Below are positions 1 through 5,478 of a stretch of 5,522 nt of DNA, one piece after another; the first letter of the stretch is position 1, and each line of letters opens with the position of its first letter. The notes beneath the pieces were generated by a model. That model saw only the letters and a program-made list of their open reading frames with translations. It had not been told where the DNA came from and ran no database searches. This DNA comes from Methanobacteriota archaeon (GTDB lineage: Archaea > Thermoplasmatota > Thermoplasmata > RBG-16-68-12), in contig VBLR01000019.1 of NCBI GenBank assembly GCA_005878665.1, forward strand, positions 1 through 5,522, in the 5' to 3' direction. A program made the position numbers and the translations under genes.

Positions 1-369
1 CGAAGGGCAATACCAGCGCTGGTACTGCGGATACCAGACCATCGGACGCCCGCACACCGGACAGGGGGCCGGCACGACCTCGGTGGGGACCGGTCCATAG
101 GGTCCGTAGGCCATCGGCATTCCCCCGCCGATCGGATGGCTCTCGCGGACGACGAGATAGATCACGAAAACAATGACGAAGCCGATGATCCCGGTGAGCA
201 AGGTCGCGATGACCAGGAGCACGACCCAAACGGTTGCGTCCAGCCGCCGGCCTTGCGCGTCGCGGTACATCCACAGGGCGCCGAAGACGAGGGCCACGAT
301 CCCGATCAGGCAGATGCCGAGGACGAAGACGAGCCACTCGGCGCCGAGAATCTGGAATGCGGTCGCCAT
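1..369 (-). CDS. Two-helix membrane protein with C-terminal zinc ribbon (partial, runs off left edge)
   Basis: This open frame reads from ATG at 369 to the window edge without a stop (123 residues seen). An in-frame TGA lies two codons upstream (375-373), so the start is firm. Residues 12-33 and about 47-74 are hydrophobic helices joined by a short polar loop (YRDAQGRRLD), so the two helices form a hairpin. The layout recalls the PLDc_N-type membrane module seen at the front of various prokaryotic proteins. A Gly/Pro/Tyr-rich linker (81-101) leads to a zinc-ribbon half, CPVCGRP at 103-109, and then YQRWYCP, where C121 would open the second Cys pair just beyond the window. Such CPxCG...PQYQRWYC endings are common in archaeal membrane proteins; this is recalled, not searched. 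No Shine-Dalgarno is seen, so leaderless translation is possible. The function is unknown; a membrane-tethered zinc-binding or partner-recruiting role is inference. Confidence 0.8.
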   Translation of the reverse strand, partial: MATAFQILGAEWLVFVLGICLIGIVALVFGALWMYRDAQGRRLDATVWVVLLVIATLLTGIIGFVIVFVIYLVVRESHPIGGGMPMAYGPYGPVPTEVVPAPCPVCGRPMVWYPQYQRWYCPS

Positions 370-433
370 GGGTCAGTAGGCGGAACGGTCCGAACGCTAT
401 TTCATGGTTGCGCGGGCTCGCCCAGGTGACGCC

Positions 434-619
434 TCACGCTTTCGACGCCGGGACTTTCCGCGTCGTGCTGTCCGTGTTTGCGCCACTGACCGGCGTGTTA
501 CTCACGCTGTCCTTGAAACCGCAGTGCTCGCACTCGATCCAGATTCGAGTTGAAAGGTAGTACCAGTTCCACGTCGGCTTGCCGCACCGCGGGCACGACT
601 CCGGGTGAGGCGGGCGCAT
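434..619 (-). CDS. Small zinc-ribbon protein (61 aa)
   Basis: This 61-residue protein has two CxxC knuckles: CPRCG at residues 9-13 and CEHCG at 30-34. Between them is an aromatic stretch (W17, W19, Y20, Y21, W27). This is the standard four-cysteine zinc-ribbon arrangement of two Cys pairs about 17 residues apart, with Gly after each pair. The tail from about residue 38 is Ser/Thr-rich and probably disordered. The start is the ATG at 619 and the stop is the TGA at 436-434. It begins 38 bases after the protease gene on the same strand and ends 64 bases before the next zinc-ribbon gene, so it may share their transcript. No Shine-Dalgarno precedes the ATG. The intact metal-binding motif argues that it is a real gene. 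Zinc ribbons of this size may bind nucleic acid or protein, and nothing here tells which. Confidence 0.72.
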   Translation of the reverse strand: MRPPHPESCPRCGKPTWNWYYLSTRIWIECEHCGFKDSVSNTPVSGANTDSTTRKVPASKA

Positions 620-657
620 GGTCCGTCCATCGTGGAACCGGTTTTGAAGGTTTGCGC

Positions 658-1656
658 TCAGAACGGCCGGCTTGCGAGGGTCGCCTTCACGCGGAAGGAT
701 TGGCCTCGCCGCTCCGCCTCGATGTCGATCGTGTCGCCGATCGCCCGCTCGTGCAGTCCGTCCACGAGGTCGGCGACTCCGCCGAGAGCCCGGCCCCCAA
801 GGGATGTGAGGACGTCCCCGACCTGGAGACCGGCCGACTCCGCGGGCGATCCCGACGTGACCTCGGCGAGGAACACTCCCTGGCGGCTCGTGATCCCGTA
901 GTACGCGGCGACGCGTCGGTCGACGTCATATCCCGCCACGCCGAGCCACGGCCTCTGCACGTGCCCGTGTTCGAGGATTTGCCGCGCCACGCCGAGCGCC
1001 GCGTTGATCGGGATGGCAAATCCAATGCCCTCTGCATATGGGATCGTCGCCGTGTTAATCGCCACGACCCGTCCTTGCAAGTCGACGAGCGGACCGCCGC
1101 TGTTCCCCGGATTCACCGCGGCATCCGTCTGGATCACGGGGAGGCCGTCTCCCGGACCGAACGACAGGTTCCGCCGCAGCGAGCTTATCACCCCGGAAGT
1201 AACCGTCGGGCCGCCCGGAAGGCCGAGCGGATTCCCGATCGCGAGGACCGGTTGGCCGACCTTCAACTGGTCAGAGTCCGCGAACTCCGCGGCATGGAAG
1301 TCTTTCCCGTCGACCTTGATGATCGCGACGTCCGTCTCATCGTCACCGCCGACGACCGTCCCGCTCAGGACGCGGCCGTCCGCGAACGTCACGATCACCT
1401 TGCTCGCGCCGTCGATCACATGATGGGTCGTAAGGACGTGGCCTTGGGCGTCGAGGAGGACCCCGGACCCGAAACCTCGCCGGGGCCACGGCCGCCCGAA
1501 CGGAGGCCCGTACGGGGCCCGCGCCGTGCTCACGTTGACCGTGCTCTCTCCGACGTGCTCCACTGCGTTGATGTACGCATTCTGCAAGTCTGCAATCATG
1601 GAGACCGTGAAGCCGTCCGCGGGGTTTGTTGAGCGGGTTCCGGCTGGGCCGGTCAC
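658..1656 (-). CDS. htrA: HtrA/DegP-like serine protease (S1C family) with one PDZ domain
   Basis: This is a trypsin-fold protease of the HtrA family, which degrades or refolds damaged proteins. Numbering from the GTG at 1656 (332 residues), the triad is visible: His79 in VLTTHHVIDG, Asp109 in TDVAIIKV and Ser186 in NPGNSGGPL. The family motifs GFGSGVLLD (61-69), AIGNPLGLPGG (139-149) and EGIGFAIPIN (209-218) are also present. One PDZ domain fills about 235-332 (RPWLGV, then GSPAESAGLQVGDVL). There is no signal peptide or membrane helix, so the enzyme should be cytosolic; several archaeal HtrA proteins share this form. The start is uncertain. Family similarity begins near an internal ATG at 1599 (MIADLQNAYINAVEHV), giving 313 residues. 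The GTG at 1656 overlaps the stop of a short leader frame that has a good Shine-Dalgarno. The stop is TGA at 660-658. The gene lies 63 bases downstream of the SnoaL-like gene. Confidence 0.95.
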   Translation of the reverse strand: MTGPAGTRSTNPADGFTVSMIADLQNAYINAVEHVGESTVNVSTARAPYGPPFGRPWPRRGFGSGVLLDAQGHVLTTHHVIDGASKVIVTFADGRVLSGTVVGGDDETDVAIIKVDGKDFHAAEFADSDQLKVGQPVLAIGNPLGLPGGPTVTSGVISSLRRNLSFGPGDGLPVIQTDAAVNPGNSGGPLVDLQGRVVAINTATIPYAEGIGFAIPINAALGVARQILEHGHVQRPWLGVAGYDVDRRVAAYYGITSRQGVFLAEVTSGSPAESAGLQVGDVLTSLGGRALGGVADLVDGLHERAIGDTIDIEAERRGQSFRVKATLASRPF

Positions 1657-1693
1657 AGGTCACGCGCGGCGTCGAAAGACATGCGGATCCTCC
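1653..1693 (-). promoter_or_regulatory. Shine-Dalgarno plus 9-codon leader frame overlapping the protease start
   Basis: On the minus strand a GGAGG (1693-1689) stands six bases before an ATG at 1682. That frame encodes MSFDAARDL and stops at TGA 1655-1653. The TGA overlaps the GTG start of the protease (1656-1654) in a GTGA arrangement, as in translational coupling. This is one of only two good ribosome binding sites I see in the window. It may be a leader that couples or tunes protease translation. Alternatively, it may be the original protease start cut off by a one-base shift, or it may be chance. Confidence 0.35.
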
Positions 1694-1719
1694 AGGGAGA
1701 ACGTCGCCGCGACGCGCCC

Positions 1720-2118
1720 CTAGGACCAGAACGCCTGGAAGGCCTCTTCGTCCTCGTTGAACAGCCGCGCCTCGACGATGCGGTCGTTCTCGATCCGGAG
1801 GAAGAGCAAGTAGGTCTGCTCGAGGACGCGATCTCCGCGCGTCCCTTTCGCGGCAGCGAGGGCGGCGGCGTGCATGTCGCTCGCGAGGACATCGATGAGC
1901 TCGGCGTGGAACGTCCCCTCGGTCAAGTCCGAGAGTTTCTGGAAATACCCAAAAATCTCTGCGTGGCCCCGGTGGTCTCCGGAAACCGGGCTCGATCCGG
2001 ATACGTGCCAGACGGCGTCCTCCGCGATCAGTTTGCCCAGCGAAGCGGCATCCTTCGAATCAAACGCCGCGTAGAGGCGCTCGACGAGCGCCGCGTTTGG
2101 GTGCTCGAACATCCGCAT
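1720..2118 (-). CDS. SnoaL-like / NTF2-superfamily protein
   Basis: This 132-residue protein matches the usual size and layout of the SnoaL-like branch of the NTF2 superfamily, a cone-shaped alpha+beta fold with a central pocket. Visible signatures are the N-terminal helices (NAALVERLYAAFDSKD, then LGKLIAEDAVWHVSG) and a glycine-rich turn followed by a helix (SGDHRGHAEIFGYFQKL). The C-terminal strands end in FLRIENDRIVEARLFNED and FWS. Members include isomerases, cyclases and many proteins with no known ligand, so the reaction cannot be assigned. The start at ATG 2118 is well supported: GAGGTGA (2129-2123) lies four bases upstream. A second ATG two codons later (2112) is less well placed. The stop is TAG at 1722-1720. 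The gene is 35 bases downstream of the VOC gene and is probably co-transcribed with it. Confidence 0.88.
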   Translation of the reverse strand: MRMFEHPNAALVERLYAAFDSKDAASLGKLIAEDAVWHVSGSSPVSGDHRGHAEIFGYFQKLSDLTEGTFHAELIDVLASDMHAAALAAAKGTRGDRVLEQTYLLFLRIENDRIVEARLFNEDEEAFQAFWS

Positions 2119-2122
2119 GCCT

Positions 2123-2129
2123 TCACCTC
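2123..2129 (-). promoter_or_regulatory. Ribosome binding site of the SnoaL-like gene
   Basis: The minus strand reads GAGGTGA, then AGGC, then ATG at 2118. Seven bases match the GGAGGTGAT expected opposite the archaeal 16S rRNA tail, with a four-base spacer. It fixes the start of the SnoaL-like gene and shows that this genome uses Shine-Dalgarno initiation for at least internal genes of the block. Confidence 0.65.
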
Positions 2130-2153
2130 GGACCGGACAGCCCCAGGGTCGTC

Positions 2154-2543
2154 CTAGTCCTCAAAGCCTTCGCCCATCACATTCGGTCGCACATTCTCCA
2201 ATAGGGCGAGTTCGTTGCCACTCGGATCCTTGAAGAGCAGGCACGGTCCGGGGGGCACTTCGAACGAACGACCTGCGGATTTCCATCCTCGGGATCGAAG
2301 CTCCTTGGCCTTCGCCTTGAGATCCTGCACCTCGAAGAGAGGTAGGCACGACGGCGCGGACCGGTGGTCCGCCAGGAGATACTGCGGGCCGTCGCACAAC
2401 CGAAGGGCGGCGACCTTCGCGCCGAAGGCGTGATGATTCCAGAGGACGCTCGCGCCCAAGACGTCCGTGTAGTACTTCAGGTCGCGATCGAAGTCCGAGG
2501 TGCCGACGTACAGGTAGAGGAGCTTGCCGAACGGGGCGGCCAT
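2154..2543 (-). CDS. VOC superfamily protein (glyoxalase/bleomycin-resistance fold)
   Basis: This 129-residue protein is built of two beta-alpha-beta-beta-beta halves typical of the vicinal oxygen chelate fold. The first half has KLLYLYVGTSDFDRDLKYY and then DVLGA. The second has LFEVQDLKAKAKELRSRGW and ends with LLFKDPSGNELALLENV, the family's usual C-terminal strand. By eye the usual metal ligands are missing: the His expected in strand 1 falls on Leu (LLYLYV), and the Glu expected in GNxxEL falls on Ala (NELALLE). A binding or sequestering protein therefore seems more likely than a metal-dependent enzyme. I chose ATG 2543 because similarity begins there. The frame stays open upstream to 2654, but that part is low-complexity, has no family match and enters the divergent promoter region. 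ATG 2564 is an alternative. No Shine-Dalgarno precedes 2543, which would suit a leaderless first gene. Confidence 0.87.
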   Translation of the reverse strand: MAAPFGKLLYLYVGTSDFDRDLKYYTDVLGASVLWNHHAFGAKVAALRLCDGPQYLLADHRSAPSCLPLFEVQDLKAKAKELRSRGWKSAGRSFEVPPGPCLLFKDPSGNELALLENVRPNVMGEGFED

Positions 2544-2721
2544 GGTTGGGCATGAGGACATCTGACCATTAGGTTTCTGCCCGTTTGGGCCCAGCATCGC
2601 CGCAGCAACCGAAAAGTAGAGGGGTCTGGCCGTCGTGTGTACGTGTGAACACATCCGATTTCAACGCGATGGATGTGTACTAATACCTCTCTTTGAGGTT
2701 GGACGGACAGGGATCGTGCCG
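2544..2721. promoter_or_regulatory. Divergent intergenic region between the VOC and PKD genes
   Basis: These 178 bases separate two divergently transcribed genes and must hold a promoter for each. Toward the PKD gene, TACTAATAC (2678-2686) is the clearest AT-rich element in a GC-rich background. It lies about 36-44 bases before ATG 2722, so a start of transcription near 2708 would leave a very short leader. Toward the VOC gene, only a weak AAACCTAAT (2567-2575, minus strand) sits at about the spacing expected for leaderless initiation at 2543. An inverted repeat lies at 2649-2678. Promoter assignments are by eye and tentative. Confidence 0.4.
2649..2678. repeat. Inverted repeat abutting the candidate PKD-gene promoter
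   Basis: ACACATCC (2649-2656) and its exact complement GGATGTGT (2671-2678) are separated by 14 bases. The right arm touches the AT-rich TACTAATAC element. A smaller palindrome, GTGTGAACAC (2643-2652), overlaps the left arm. The position suits a regulator binding site, but no regulator gene is in the window and an 8-base arm can arise by chance. Confidence 0.35.
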
Positions 2722-5478
2722 ATGGCAGCCCATGCGCGGGCCGGGAGCGTCGTGGTACTCTTGGCGCTCCTCGTCATCGCCTTGGCGCCATTGGGCGCAT
2801 CCGTTCTAGGGCCGAAGCTCGCACCCGGCCATCTGGCCGTCGAGGCCGCATCCGGGAGCCCCCACCCCGCGCCGGCGGACGCCGTGAGTGCATATGTCAG
2901 CGCGGACCGCTCCGCCGCGGATGTCGGCCAGAGCATCACGTTCGCGTGCAGCGCCTCGGGCGGCACACCGCCATACGTATACGCGTGGGCCCTCAGCGAC
3001 GGTGGGATTGCAGCGGGGCCTACGGTCGACTACTCCTTCGGTTCGCCCGGAACGTACGATGCGACGTGCACGGTCACCGACCTTCTCCTGGGAATCGCGA
3101 TGGACTCAACGAGCGTCGTGATCAGCCCGACTCCTTCGGTGGCCGCGTCCGTCGACCATGATCTCGCCGCTCCGGGGATGACACTCACCTTCGGCGCGTC
3201 TCCCTCGGGTGGCGACGGTTCTTTCACGTTTGAGTGGGCCTTCGGGGACGGCTCGTCCGGTTCCGGTGCGCCCGCTACGTACGCGTACTCCCAAGCCGGA
3301 TCGTATCAGGCGACCGTCACCGCGACGGATGGAAACGGCGGGACGGCCTCCTCGTCCGTGTCCGTGACGATCTCCGACATCGGGGTCACGGCGGGCGTAT
3401 CCCCGACGAGCGGAGACTTGACGACCGTCTTCACGTTCACGGCAACGGCCAGCGGGGGCGGCGGCTCCCCGTATTCGTTCTCGTGGAATTTCGGAGACGG
3501 TGCGACCGGGAGCGGCCCTTCGGTCACGCATTTCTATACGGCCGGGGGCACGTACTCGCCCGAGGTCACGGCGACGGATGGCCTCGGAGGCAGCCATGCC
3601 GCGCCGACGCAGACGGTAACCGTTACGGCCCCGCCGGCCCCACTCGGGGCGACGGCTAATGCGCCGCGACAGGCCGCGGACGTCGGGCAATCAGTCACGT
3701 TCACCTGCTCCGCAACCGGAGGAACCGCGCCGTACTCGTATGGGTGGACCTTCGGCGATGGGAATACCGGGAGCGGCTCCCCGGTGACCTATTCGTACCA
3801 ATCGGCGGGGGCGATGACGGTGACCTGCACGGTGACCGACTCCACGACGGCGTCCGCGACGGACTCGACCTCTGTCCAAGTGAGCCCGTCTCCATCGGTG
3901 GTCGCATCCGCAAGCTACGCCGCCGCGGCGCCGGGCACGTCCCTCACCTTCTCCGCGCAGGCCACCGGCGGGCCGGGAACATTCACCGACTATGCGTGGT
4001 CCTTCGGGGACGGAACGACGGGCTCGGGCGTCCAGGTCGCACACGCCTTTGCGCAGGCCGGATCGTATCAGCCAACCGTCGTCGTCACGGACTCGAACGG
4101 AGGAACCGCCTCGGGCTCCGTGTCGGTCACGATCTCCAATGTCCAGGTGACCGCTTCGGCCACGCCGGCATCGGGCCATACGGACACGTTGTTCGAGTTC
4201 AATGCGACCGCGAACGGCGGGGGCGGCCAACCCTTCACATATTCATGGGACTTCGGGGACGGCCAGTCCGGCGGTGGCTCCGCGGTGTCCCACAGCTACC
4301 CCAATGCCGGCAACTACTCGCCGCTCGTCCGCGCAACCGATTCGTTGGGCGCGAGCCGGACGGTCTCGCTCTCGCCGATCGAAGTCTCGTCCACGGGCGG
4401 CGCGCCGGTGGAACCTCTGAGCGTGACCATGTCTGTGTCGACGTCTCTGCCCCGTGTCAATGAGTCCATCTCCCTTTCCGGGACCGGTCGAGGCGGATCC
4501 GGCGGCTACACCTGCGTGTGGGACTTTGGTGATGGGGACAACGCGACCGCCTGTTCGACCTCGCACGCCTGGACCGTCGCCGGACATTATACCGTGGATT
4601 TGGTCCTCTCCGATTCCGGCGGCAACCGAACATCGGATTCGAGCCCCATCGACGTCCAACCCGCCCTGGGTCCGCCCGGCGGGCCCCTCACGGTGGCGTT
4701 CCGCGTGTCAAAGTCCCTGGCCGCCGTGAACGAAAACATATCCTTCGTCGCGACCGGAGGCGGTGGGTCCGGCGGATATGCCTGTTCGTGGAACTTCGGA
4801 GACAACACGTCCGCCACCGGGTGCTCGGCATCCCATGCATGGAACGCGACCGGCTCGTACCGCGTCCTGCTGAGCGTCTCCGATTCCGCGGGACATCACG
4901 GGTCGAGCTCGCAAACCGTCGACGTCATCACGGGGCTCACGGCGACCTTCGGAGTGGGACCCTCCCCGGCCATCATCGGGGAGCCCGCCGAGCTCGTCGC
5001 CCATCCGACCGGCGGAGTGGGCCCGTACAACTGCACGTGGGAATTCGGAGACGGGGCCAACGCATCCGGATGCGCGGTCTCGCATGTCTGGACGACGAGG
5101 GGGCGGTTCGTGATTCGGCTCGTCGTCAACGACTCGACGAATCAATCGTATGCGGTATTCCAGCCGATCAGCGTCGAATCGTCCGGTTTGTTCGGCTTGC
5201 CGTTGGGCCTGGACCTGGTCGTGCTCGCAAGCCCTCTGGTGGTCATCATCCTCGGCATCTATCTCTGGAACGCGTGGCGAAGGCGGAGCCGTTCTCCTCA
5301 AGTGCTCGATTCAGTGGAGGCGTCTGTGATCTCGACCCTGACGGGCAATGTGAAACGGCTATCGCGATGGCGGCCCCGTCGCGGCGGTCATCGCCGGTCG
5401 CGCCTCCCAGGAGAGGAGCCCGGATCGAAGGCCAACCAAGACGCCGGCCGCGACGACCATCAGGGCCCCGTTCAGTAG
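2722..5478 (+). CDS. Secreted nine-PKD-domain surface protein with C-terminal membrane anchor
   Basis: This is a 918-residue cell-surface protein. Residues 1-31 form a signal peptide (hydrophobic core SVVVLLALLVIALAPLG), followed by a short Ala/Pro-rich linker. Nine PKD (polycystic kidney disease, Ig-like beta-sandwich) domains follow at about 54-140, 141-220, 221-307, 308-393, 394-474, 475-566, 567-655, 656-738 and 739-820. Most carry the hallmark W-x-FGDG, with HxY/W and xVTD motifs after it. A single helix (about 828-851, LVVLASPLVVIILGIYLW) and a basic tail (RRRSR, then Arg-rich to 918) anchor it with the PKD array outside. No catalytic domain is visible, so a stalk, adhesin or envelope role is inference. 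I chose ATG 2722 because the signal peptide begins there. The frame is open to 2635, but that part crosses the promoter region and has three cysteines and no signal character. The last 120 bases overlap a convergent transporter gene. Confidence 0.93.
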   Translation: MAAHARAGSVVVLLALLVIALAPLGASVLGPKLAPGHLAVEAASGSPHPAPADAVSAYVSADRSAADVGQSITFACSASGGTPPYVYAWALSDGGIAAGPTVDYSFGSPGTYDATCTVTDLLLGIAMDSTSVVISPTPSVAASVDHDLAAPGMTLTFGASPSGGDGSFTFEWAFGDGSSGSGAPATYAYSQAGSYQATVTATDGNGGTASSSVSVTISDIGVTAGVSPTSGDLTTVFTFTATASGGGGSPYSFSWNFGDGATGSGPSVTHFYTAGGTYSPEVTATDGLGGSHAAPTQTVTVTAPPAPLGATANAPRQAADVGQSVTFTCSATGGTAPYSYGWTFGDGNTGSGSPVTYSYQSAGAMTVTCTVTDSTTASATDSTSVQVSPSPSVVASASYAAAAPGTSLTFSAQATGGPGTFTDYAWSFGDGTTGSGVQVAHAFAQAGSYQPTVVVTDSNGGTASGSVSVTISNVQVTASATPASGHTDTLFEFNATANGGGGQPFTYSWDFGDGQSGGGSAVSHSYPNAGNYSPLVRATDSLGASRTVSLSPIEVSSTGGAPVEPLSVTMSVSTSLPRVNESISLSGTGRGGSGGYTCVWDFGDGDNATACSTSHAWTVAGHYTVDLVLSDSGGNRTSDSSPIDVQPALGPPGGPLTVAFRVSKSLAAVNENISFVATGGGGSGGYACSWNFGDNTSATGCSASHAWNATGSYRVLLSVSDSAGHHGSSSQTVDVITGLTATFGVGPSPAIIGEPAELVAHPTGGVGPYNCTWEFGDGANASGCAVSHVWTTRGRFVIRLVVNDSTNQSYAVFQPISVESSGLFGLPLGLDLVVLASPLVVIILGIYLWNAWRRRSRSPQVLDSVEASVISTLTGNVKRLSRWRPRRGGHRRSRLPGEEPGSKANQDAGRDDHQGPVQ
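2881..3642 (+). repeat. Three-domain PKD unit, first copy (domains 1-3)
   Basis: This is the first copy of an internal duplication within the PKD gene. Domain 1 (2881-3141) resembles domain 4: AADVGQSITFACSASGG against AADVGQSVTFTCSATGG. Domain 2 (3142-3381) resembles domain 5: QAGSYQATVTATDGNGGTAS against QAGSYQPTVVVTDSNGGTAS. Domain 3 (3382-3642) resembles domain 6: ASGGGGSPYSFSWNFGDG against ANGGGGQPFTYSWDFGDG. DNA identity survives in places, for example GCCGGATCGTATCAG in domains 2 and 5. Confidence 0.85.
3643..4419 (+). repeat. Three-domain PKD unit, second copy (domains 4-6)
   Basis: This is the second copy of the unit at 2881-3642, directly adjacent and in the same order. Domain boundaries are about 3643-3900, 3901-4143 and 4144-4419. 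The copies are of similar length (about 254 and 259 residues). Domain 4 keeps the full FGDG that domain 1 has lost, so it may be closer to the ancestral form. Domain 6 gained two N-glycosylation sequons absent from domain 3. Confidence 0.85.
4420..5181 (+). repeat. Three tandem PKD domains of a Cys-paired, sequon-rich type (domains 7-9)
   Basis: Domains at about 4420-4686, 4687-4935 and 4936-5181 share a pattern not found in domains 1-6: GxYxCxWxFGD, then a 13-residue Cys-to-Cys spacing, then CxxSHxW. Domains 7 and 8 are the closest pair (GGGGSGGYACSWNFGD against GRGGSGGYTCVWDFGD, and both open with a VNE-N/S-IS segment). Domain 9 is more diverged and sits next to the membrane helix. Confidence 0.82.

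Noticed and set aside
394..404. Weak AT-rich stretch as a promoter for the left-edge membrane gene
   Set aside because: The spacing to ATG 369 would suit leaderless transcription, but the match to an archaeal TATA box is poor and the gene may be co-transcribed with those upstream.
550..1632. Long plus-strand open frame opposite the protease gene
   Set aside because: It mirrors the HtrA gene, whose triad and PDZ motifs are unmistakable. The antisense product is Arg/Asp/Pro-rich with no recognisable domain, a usual by-product of GC-rich codon use.
2579..2593. Hairpin GCCC-GTTT-GGGC and the palindrome TGGGCCCA as a possible riboswitch or terminator
   Set aside because: The stem is only four base pairs with no T-run and no larger conserved fold. 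It is too small to call in GC-rich DNA.
2544..2654. N-terminal extension of the VOC protein to 2654
   Set aside because: The added 37 residues match nothing in the family and include a GPNGQKPNGQ low-complexity stretch. They would also overlap the promoter region of the divergent gene. The fold begins right after ATG 2543.
2635..2721. N-terminal extension of the PKD protein to ATG 2635
   Set aside because: The extra 29 residues have no signal character, contain three Cys unlike the paired pattern of the rest, and cover the likely promoter and inverted repeat. ATG 2722 begins a proper signal peptide.
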